Under the pieces are notes generated by a model, which did not search any database, was not told the DNA's origin, and saw nothing but the letters and a program-made list of their open reading frames with translations. A stretch of 11,019 bases of DNA from an uncultured Clostridia bacterium (GTDB taxonomy: Bacteria; Bacillota; Clostridia; TANB77; CAG-508), in NCBI GenBank assembly GCA_944389715.1, contig CALXNI010000099.1:1-11019 (forward strand), read 5' to 3'. The translations under genes and the position numbers were made by a program. Positions within the stretch are counted from its first letter, which is position 1. The number at the start of each line of letters is the position of its first letter. Shown piece after piece: positions 5,963 through 11,019 of this stretch.

Positions 5963-5971
5963 TAAACATAT

Positions 5972-6008
5972 AAAACAAAGCGAACAAAATCTGTTCGCTT
6001 TGTTTTTG
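5972..6008 (+). terminator. Intrinsic terminator after rplQ
   Basis: A perfect 15-base stem, AAAACAAAGCGAACA (5972-5986) and its complement (5992-6006), closes an AAATC loop and provides its own T-rich tail. It begins nine bases after the rplQ stop and separates the alpha operon from lysS. The A-rich left arm could also let it work on the other strand, but no converging gene is present. Confidence 0.93.
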
Positions 6009-6082
6009 TTAATAATATTTTAGACCGAACATTAATCAATTAACAATCAGACCCCAACAAAGCAATTTTGCTAATTTTAATA

Positions 6083-6111
6083 TTTACAATCCCTACTTTC
6101 TGTTATATAAT
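6083..6111 (+). promoter_or_regulatory. Sigma-A promoter for lysS
   Basis: TTTACA at 6083-6088, a 17-base spacer and TATAAT at 6106-6111. It lies between the alpha-operon terminator and lysS, about 30 bases before the start codon, so the leader is very short. No T-box or lysine-riboswitch signature is visible in the remaining space. Confidence 0.8.
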
Positions 6112-6141
6112 ATTAAAATAAGTTTTTAAGGAGTGAGACGT

Positions 6142-7638
6142 ATGGAGGAAAATATTCAAAATAACCAAGAAGTATTAGATGAAAATCATTTGATAGCAAT
6201 AAGAAAAGAAAAATTAAAAGAATTACAAGAACAAGGGAAAGATCCTTTTAAAATAACAAAATATAATAGAACACATTTAAGCAAACAAATTAAAGATAAT
6301 TACGAAGAATTTGAAGGAAAAGATGTATCAGTTGCAGGAAGAATTATGGCAAAAAGAATTATGGGTAAAGCATCATTTTGTACAATTCAAGATTCAGAAG
6401 GAAAAATACAGAGTTATGTTAGTATAAATGATTTAGGAGAAGAAAGCTATTCTTTGTTTAAAACCTATGATATAGGAGACTTTATTGGAATAAAAGGTTT
6501 TGTATTTAAAACAAGAACAGAAGAAATATCTGTACACGCAAAAGAAGTTGTATTACTTGCAAAATCACTAAGACCACTTCCAGAAAAATTTCATGGATTA
6601 AAAGATACAGAATTAAGATATAGACAAAGATATGTAGATTTAATAGTAAATCCAGAAGTAAAAGAAACATTTTTATTAAGAAGTAAAATAATAAAAGAGC
6701 TAAGAAGAATTTTAGAAGAAGAAAACTATGTAGAAGTAGAAACACCAACACTTACAACAGTAGCAACAGGAGATGCTGCAAGACCATTTATTACACATCA
6801 CAATACATTAAATTTAGATATGTATTTAAGAATAGCACCAGAATTAAATTTAAAAAGATTAATAGTAGGTGGATTCGACAGAGTATTTGAAATTGGAAAG
6901 AACTTTAGAAATGAGGGAATGGATATAAAACACAATCCAGAATTTACTAACATAGAATTATATGCTGCATATCAAGACTATAATGATATGATGGATATAT
7001 CAGAAAAAATAATATCTACAATTGCAAAAAATGTGTTAGGAACTACAAAAATAACATACCAAGGTGTAGATATAGACTTAGCACCAGGATGGAAAAAAAT
7101 ATCAATGATTGATAGCATAAAAGAAGTTACAGGAATTGATTTTAACAAAATAAAAACAGATGAAGAAGCCTTAGCTTTAGCAAATGAAAAGGAAATTGAA
7201 TTAGAAGATACAAAACAAACAAGAGGACATGTAATTAATGAATTTTTCGAAAAATATGTAGAAGAAACATTAATTCAGCCTACATTTATAATTGACTATC
7301 CAGTAGAATTGTCACCACTTACAAAAAGAAAACCAACAGATCCAAGCTTAGTAGAAAGATTTGAATTGTTTATTGGAGGACGTGAATACGCAAATGCATA
7401 CTCAGAATTAAATGACCCATTAGATCAATATGAAAGGTTCGTAAAGCAACAAGAAGCAAAAGAAAAAGGAGATGAAGAAGCAGGAGGAATGGACGAAGAT
7501 TTTGTAACAGCATTAGAGATAGGACTTCCACCAACAGGAGGATTAGGAATAGGGCTAGATAGATTAATAATGCTACTTACAGATAGTGCTTCAATAAGGG
7601 ATGTGTTATTGTTCCCAACAATGAAACCAAACAATTAG
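6142..7638 (+). CDS. lysS: Lysyl-tRNA synthetase, class II
   Basis: Charges tRNA-Lys with lysine using ATP. I choose ATG at 6142, behind AAGGAG (6128-6133); the upstream GTG at 6133 overlaps that ribosome binding site. The product is 498 residues, normal for bacterial LysS. An OB-fold anticodon-binding domain occupies about residues 55-155 (VSVAGRIMAKRIMGKASFCTI). The catalytic core follows: motif 1 around the LRRILEEENYVEVETPTL stretch, motif 2 in FDRVFEIGKNFRNEG followed by NPEFTNIELY, and motif 3 in PPTGGLGIGLDRLIMLL. It ends LFPTMKP, as in the family. It has its own promoter and is preceded by a terminator. The TAG stop is followed within a few bases by a repeat element. Confidence 0.97.
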   Translation: MEENIQNNQEVLDENHLIAIRKEKLKELQEQGKDPFKITKYNRTHLSKQIKDNYEEFEGKDVSVAGRIMAKRIMGKASFCTIQDSEGKIQSYVSINDLGEESYSLFKTYDIGDFIGIKGFVFKTRTEEISVHAKEVVLLAKSLRPLPEKFHGLKDTELRYRQRYVDLIVNPEVKETFLLRSKIIKELRRILEEENYVEVETPTLTTVATGDAARPFITHHNTLNLDMYLRIAPELNLKRLIVGGFDRVFEIGKNFRNEGMDIKHNPEFTNIELYAAYQDYNDMMDISEKIISTIAKNVLGTTKITYQGVDIDLAPGWKKISMIDSIKEVTGIDFNKIKTDEEALALANEKEIELEDTKQTRGHVINEFFEKYVEETLIQPTFIIDYPVELSPLTKRKPTDPSLVERFELFIGGREYANAYSELNDPLDQYERFVKQQEAKEKGDEEAGGMDEDFVTALEIGLPPTGGLGIGLDRLIMLLTDSASIRDVLLFPTMKPNN

Positions 7639-7640
7639 AG

Positions 7641-7774
7641 AAATTGTAATTTGAATGAGAGGTGAGAAGTGGGATGTGGGAAGTGTGAAATTAGAGTAAT
7701 CCTTACGTAGCCTAGCCCTAAAAAGCACACCGCACACTTCGCACCTCACACATCACAAAAACAAATTACGATTT
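7641..7774. repeat. Heptamer-repeat element after lysS
   Basis: Ends AAATTGTAATTTG (7641-7653) and CAAATTACGATTT (7762-7774) are inverted with one mismatch, the same terminal motif as the adk-map element. Inside are six contiguous 7-base units at 7655-7696 (ATGAGAG, GTGAGAA, GTGGGAT, GTGGGAA, GTGTGAA, ATTAGAG). The opposite-strand array is at 7724-7758 (AGCACAC, CGCACAC, TTCGCAC, CTCACAC, ATCACAA). The change from GTGTGAA to ATTAGAG within one array links the GTGNGAA and RTTAGAR versions of the repeat. It is the sister of the element before rpsM. Confidence 0.85.
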
Positions 7775-7851
7775 ATAATTAAAAAATTTTGTGTCAAATA
7801 TTTACGTCAAACAGAAGAAGCGTAAAATTGGGGATGAAGAAAGAGGTATAT

Positions 7852-8601
7852 ATGTTTAATTTTGCATTTGATAAAAGAACTATTACAATAGTTTTAATTG
7901 TATTATTAGTACTATGGCTAGTATCTGCAGGAACATCAGGAATATTGGATTTATTATTAACCTTGCCAGGTATTTTAATTGCACTTACATTTCACGAATT
8001 TGCACATGCATGGGTTGCATATAAATTGGGTGATAACACACCAAAATATCAAGGAAGAATTAATTTAAAGCCATTAAGCCATATAGATCCAGTCGGATTT
8101 GTTTTCCTAATAGTTGCAGGATTTGGATGGGGAAAACCTGTACAGATTGATCCAAGAAACTTTAATGGTAAGTATTCTTTATCTAAATCAGAGGCAATAG
8201 TATCTGCTGCAGTACCAATAATGAACTTTATCTTAGCATTTGTATTTTTGATAATTTACTACTTATTATTTTCAGTAACTAATATTATAGATGAATTATC
8301 AATGCAATGGCAATTAATTATCTACCAGTTGATATTATATACAATATCAATTAATATAGGACTTGGTGTATTTAATTTAATACCAATTCCACCACTTGAT
8401 GGTTCTAAAATATTAATGCACTTTTTGCCATACAATGCAAAACAATGGTTTTATAATAATCAACAAATATTTTATATAATATTTGTAGTTATTTGGATAT
8501 CAGGACTTTCATCAGTTATTTTAAATCCAATATTTAATGCGGTGCTAAGCGGAATGGATTGGGCAGTATACAATATATTCAAATTATTGGCACTTATATA
8601 A
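7852..8601 (+). CDS. Site-2 protease family (M50) membrane metalloprotease
   Basis: Membrane-embedded zinc protease of the S2P/M50 family; substrate unknown. ATG at 7852 follows AGAAAGAGG (7836-7844). The frame is open further upstream to GTG 7789, but that part is not family-like. The 249-residue product has about five or six hydrophobic segments. The zinc site is H48-E49-F-A-H52 (HExxH) in an early membrane segment, completed by D183 in NLIPIPPLDGSK (residues 175-186). The usual GPxxN segment is replaced by AAVPIMNFILAF (119-130), keeping N125. There is no PDZ domain, so it fits the short clostridial family distinct from sporulation SpoIVFB and from RseP. It stands between repeat elements and its neighbours give no clue to the substrate. 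Confidence 0.93.
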   Translation: MFNFAFDKRTITIVLIVLLVLWLVSAGTSGILDLLLTLPGILIALTFHEFAHAWVAYKLGDNTPKYQGRINLKPLSHIDPVGFVFLIVAGFGWGKPVQIDPRNFNGKYSLSKSEAIVSAAVPIMNFILAFVFLIIYYLLFSVTNIIDELSMQWQLIIYQLILYTISINIGLGVFNLIPIPPLDGSKILMHFLPYNAKQWFYNNQQIFYIIFVVIWISGLSSVILNPIFNAVLSGMDWAVYNIFKLLALI

Positions 8602-8605
8602 ATAA

Positions 8606-8686
8606 TGACATCAGTAATTTGTATATAGGGACATAGGTTCACATAAGAATACTATCTTCTAAGATAAGCTGTGTCCCTATACTTTA
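8606..8686. repeat. GGGACA-type hairpin element, copy before tsaD
   Basis: A perfect ten-base stem, TATAGGGACA (8624-8633) and TGTCCCTATA (8672-8681), encloses a 38-base loop containing ACTATCTTCTAAGAT. The flanks TGACATCA on the left and ATACTTTA on the right match the element before rpsK. There is no T tract, so termination is not indicated. It lies between the protease stop and the tsaD ribosome binding site. Confidence 0.78.
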
Positions 8687-8702
8687 GAAAAGGGAAAGAA
8701 AA

Positions 8703-9735
8703 ATGAAAGACATATTAGTTTTAGGAATTGAAACAAGTTGTGATGAAACTTCCGTATCTGTTGTAAAAAACGGTAGGGAGGTTCTTTCTAATATAATAAA
8801 TTCACAAATAGATATACATACAGAATATGGGGGAGTTGTTCCTGAAATAGCATCAAGATGCCACACAGAAGTTATTAATCAAATAACTAAGCAGGCTTTA
8901 AAGGAAGCAAACGTAAAAATGAATGATATAGATATAATTTGCTGTACATATGGACCGGGATTAGTAGGAGCTCTTTTAGTAGGGGTATCATATGCTAAAG
9001 GATTAGCATATGCAAATAATAAACCACTAGTGGGAGTAAACCATATAGAAGGACATATTGCTCCAAATTATATTACTTATAAGGATTTAAAACCACCATT
9101 TTTATGCTTAATGATGTCAGGAGGTAACACCCAAATTGTGTATGTAAAAGATTACTGCGAATTTGAAGTGTTAGGGAAAACAAGAGATGATGCAATAGGA
9201 GAAGCGTTTGATAAAGTAGCAAGAGTAGTAGGGCTTCGGATATCCAGGAGGGCCTAAAGTAGACAAACTTGCAAAAGAAGGTAAAGCAAACATAGAACTT
9301 CCAAAAACGCATTTCGATAATTTAGATTTTAGCTTTAGTGGAATAAAAACAGCAGTAATAAATTTAAACCATAAAAATCCAAATATAAACAAAGCTGATT
9401 TATGTGCAAGCTTTCAAAAAACAGTTACAGAAATTTTAATAGAAAACATAAAAAAATCTATAGATTTTATTAAAAATAATGTAGGGGCGGACGACTCTGT
9501 CCGCCCGCAAAACAAACCAATTAAACTAGTTCTTGCAGGAGGAGTTTCTGCCAATTCATACATAAGAAGTGAATTTTCAAAATTAGAAGAAGAACAAGAT
9601 GTAAAGATATATTATCCAGAATTAAAATTATGCACAGATAATGCAGCTATGATAGCCTCAGCGGGATACTACAATTATCTAGAGGGAAATATTTCTGATT
9701 TAACATTAAATGCTGTGCCTAATCTAAAATTGTAA
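8703..9735 (+). pseudogene. tsaD: tRNA N6-threonylcarbamoyladenosine synthase TsaD, with +1 frameshift
   Basis: TsaD transfers threonylcarbamoyl to A37 of ANN-decoding tRNAs, working with TsaB and TsaE. Frame one (8703-9236) gives LGIETSCDETSVSVV, GGVVPEIASR, the metal-site HIEGH, MMSGGNT, and GEAFDKVARVVGL. It then runs into a stop at 9255-9257. Dropping one base (C9237, in GGGCTTCGGA) restores the expected GLGYPGGPK and the frame stays open to TAA 9733-9735. That part contains DFSFSGIKTAV, LVLAGGVSANSYIR and the metal ligand in CTDNAAMIA. The rebuilt protein is 343 residues, normal for the family, with every key motif present. About ten residues (260-269) are encoded by a GTAGGGG repeat module. 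Start ATG 8703, ribosome binding site AAAGGGA. TsaD is normally essential, so sequence error is likely, but a genuine lesion or programmed +1 shift cannot be excluded. Confidence 0.92.
9481..9510 (+). repeat. GTAGGGG palindrome module inside the tsaD coding region
   Basis: GTAG is followed by a perfect stem GGGCGGAC (9485-9492), loop GACTCT, GTCCGCCC (9499-9506), then GCAA. This is the same design as the modules at 737-958. At 30 bases it adds exactly ten codons, VGADDSVRPQ, between KNN and NKPIKLVLAGGV. The site is the loop before the beta strand that leads into the GGVSAN nucleotide-binding motif, a place likely to tolerate extra residues. Its GC content stands out sharply from the rest of the gene. 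Confidence 0.85.
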
Positions 9736-10180
9736 TTTAGATTATGAAATTAAATTTATTTTTAGATTCGCTCCCAGAGATTTATTTATATTTTATCTCG
9801 CGCGCCCCAACTGCGCAGATTATGTAATAAAATTTTAGCTGACGCTAAATTTTCTAAACATAATCTAAGCTTGCCGGTCCCCACCCGTAACCCGCTCGAA
9901 AAATATAAATGGAAATCTCTTCGCGCTACTCTACATTAAATATTACAGTATATTAATAAAATCAGTTAAAATACATCAATTTATGAGCACCGGATGTGAT
10001 TGGAGTGTTTGTGTAATTCTTAAGGAAAATTGAAGGAGGAAGCGGGGGACCGAGAGGCTCGTTCAATTTTCCGCTAGAATTACTAAAATACGTATTGAAC
10101 CGAGGAGCGCAATAAATTTATGTTTTTAACTAGATTTTATGGTCGCTTGCAATTAATTTAATCAGATAAATTACAATCTA
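9727..10180. repeat. Double palindrome element between tsaD and the phosphoesterase gene
   Basis: This fills the 458-base gap, and no gene is visible. The outer ends carry ATTGTAATTTA (9729-9739) and TAAATTACAAT (10167-10177). Palindrome 1 has arms 9777-9794 and 9899-9919, and an inner stem AGATTATGT/ACATAATCT (9817-9825 with 9858-9866) closing TTTAGC/GCTAAA. Palindrome 2 has 27-base arms 9957-9983 and 10113-10139, then TAATTCT/AGAATTA (10014-10020 with 10076-10082) and GGAAAATTGAA/TTCAATTTTCC (10024-10034 with 10062-10072). GC-rich loops carry CGGTCCCC (9875-9882) and GGGGACCG (10045-10052), which are complementary. The left end overlaps the tsaD stop. It could be a mobile element remnant or a structured RNA; neither is proven. 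Confidence 0.7.
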
Positions 10181-10193
10181 AAGGAGGAAATAT

Positions 10194-10895
10194 ATGTCAA
10201 TATATGCAATTTCAGATTTACATCTATCTTTTGGAGATAATAAACCAATGGATATATTTGGAGTAAACTGGGAAAACCATACTGAAAAAATAAAAAGAAA
10301 TTGGACTAAAAAAGTAAAAGAAGATGACCTAATATTACTTCCAGGAGATTTTTCATGGGCGATGTATTTAAAAGATACATATAAAGATTTTGAATACTTA
10401 AATAGTCTTCCAGGGGAAAAACTTTTGCTAAAAGGAAATCATGATTATTGGTGGACAACATTAAAAAAAATGAGAGAATATTTAAAAGAAAATAATTTCA
10501 AAAATATAGATTTTATATATAATAATAGCTATATGTATGAAAACAAGATAATAGTTGGAACAAGAGGATGGCAAGATGGAAAAACTTCTGAAGATAGAAG
10601 ACTAATTAAAAGAGAAAACTTTAGATTAGAATTATCATTAAAAGATGGAATAAAAAAATATGGCGATGATAAAGAGATTATTGTATGTATGCACTATCCG
10701 CCATTTAAAGCTTACGAAGAACAAGATATGAACTACATAGAAACAATGAAAAAATACAATGTAAAAACTTGTATATATGGGCATTTACATGGAGAAACAG
10801 CTCATAAAGAAGTAAAAGAAGGAGAATTTAGTGGAATAGAATTTAAAATGGTAAGCTGTGATTATACGGATTTTGATTTGATAAAAATTAGATAA
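10194..10895 (+). CDS. Calcineurin-like metallophosphoesterase
   Basis: Predicted metal-dependent phosphohydrolase; the substrate cannot be read from sequence. The 233-residue product carries the complete metallophosphoesterase signature in order: D8-L-H10, G51-D52, G81-N82-H83-D84, H167 in MHYPPF, and G196-H197-L-H199. It has no signal peptide or membrane segment, so it should be cytosolic. The ATG at 10194 sits behind a strong AAAGGAGG (10180-10187) that directly abuts the right end of the upstream element. The TAA stop (10893-10895) lies within the terminal motif of the next repeat. Position next to tsaD gives no functional clue, since it is separated by 458 bases of repeat DNA. Confidence 0.92.
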   Translation: MSIYAISDLHLSFGDNKPMDIFGVNWENHTEKIKRNWTKKVKEDDLILLPGDFSWAMYLKDTYKDFEYLNSLPGEKLLLKGNHDYWWTTLKKMREYLKENNFKNIDFIYNNSYMYENKIIVGTRGWQDGKTSEDRRLIKRENFRLELSLKDGIKKYGDDKEIIVCMHYPPFKAYEEQDMNYIETMKKYNVKTCIYGHLHGETAHKEVKEGEFSGIEFKMVSCDYTDFDLIKIR

Positions 10896-11019
10896 ATTGT
10901 AGTTTGTGTGATAAAATTAATTTTAAAATCTGTAGGGGTCGCACCCCTGGGCGACCCTTAAATATTGATATGCGGGTCGCCGTGGGCGGCGACCCCTACA
11001 ACATTTGCAATTATTTTGT
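10892..11019 (-). repeat. 128-base inverted repeat, right copy (cut by the window end)
   Basis: Near-identical complement of 869-996. It includes ATAAATTGTAGTTTGT overlapping the phosphoesterase stop, then GTAGGGGTCGCACCCC and GGTCGCCGTGGGCGGCGACC modules, ending in the linker ACATTTGCAATTATTTTGT. The match is still running at the last base of the window. Confidence 0.9.

Noticed and set aside
5963..6141. T-box or lysine riboswitch before lysS
   Set aside because: After the alpha-operon terminator and the promoter only about 25 bases of leader remain, and no T-box sequence or antiterminator is seen.
7789..7851. Longer N-terminus of the M50 protease from GTG 7789
   Set aside because: The 21 added residues are not family-like, GTG 7789 has no ribosome binding site, and ATG 7852 has AGAAAGAGG at proper spacing.
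8606..8686. Intrinsic terminator between the protease gene and tsaD
   Set aside because: The stem is perfect but the loop is 38 bases and no T tract follows; the related element before rpsK supports a repeat instead.
9073..9392. Minus-strand reading frames opposite tsaD
   Set aside because: They are shadows of the two tsaD frames, with low-complexity hydrophobic translations and no start signals.

Overview
The window is very AT-rich DNA (A/T in almost every third codon position, AGA and ATA heavily used) carrying the end of the spc operon and the whole alpha ribosomal-protein operon in classical Gram-positive order: adk, map, infA, rpmJ, rpsM, rpsK, rpsD, rpoA, rplQ. These are followed by lysS, an M50 membrane metalloprotease, tsaD and a calcineurin-like phosphoesterase. 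All genes are on the + strand. Gene order, a zinc-lid adenylate kinase, a zinc-type S4, AGGAGG-type ribosome binding sites and codon use point to Bacillota, class Clostridia, probably an uncultured gut lineage. A finer assignment is not justified from the sequence alone.

Layout: 1-1779 adk and map, separated by a 339-base composite repeat. A perfect-consensus sigma-A promoter at 1765-1793, overlapping the 3' end of map, leads into infA (1836), rpmJ (2074), rpsM (2536), rpsK (3097), rpsD (3585), rpoA (4331) and rplQ (5438-5962). A strong intrinsic terminator at 5972-6008 ends that unit. lysS has its own promoter (6083-6111). The protease, tsaD and phosphoesterase follow, each behind its own repeat element. 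The window stops inside a repeat.

The genes are housekeeping; the gaps between them are what is unusual. The alpha operon is normally tightly packed, but here nearly every gap is filled with palindromic or repeat DNA of at least five kinds: (a) arrays of a degenerate 7-base unit close to RTKNGAR, often with an inverted array opposite; (b) GC-rich GTAGGGG...palindrome modules, one of which sits in frame inside tsaD; (c) a shared terminal motif, AAATTGTAATTTG and its complement, bounding elements with different interiors; (d) an approximately 80-base GGGACA...TGTCC hairpin element found before both rpsK and tsaD; (e) single long palindromes after rpmJ, after rpoA and before the phosphoesterase. 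A 128-base stretch at 869-996 recurs inverted at 10892-11019, flanking the whole gene block.

Three genes that should be essential are interrupted as read: rpmJ has TAA at codon 6, rpsM has TGA at codon 6 (a Gly position), and tsaD carries a +1 frameshift. Sequence error is the simplest explanation, but the coincidence should be checked. No defence system, CRISPR array, tRNA, rRNA or transposase gene was seen.
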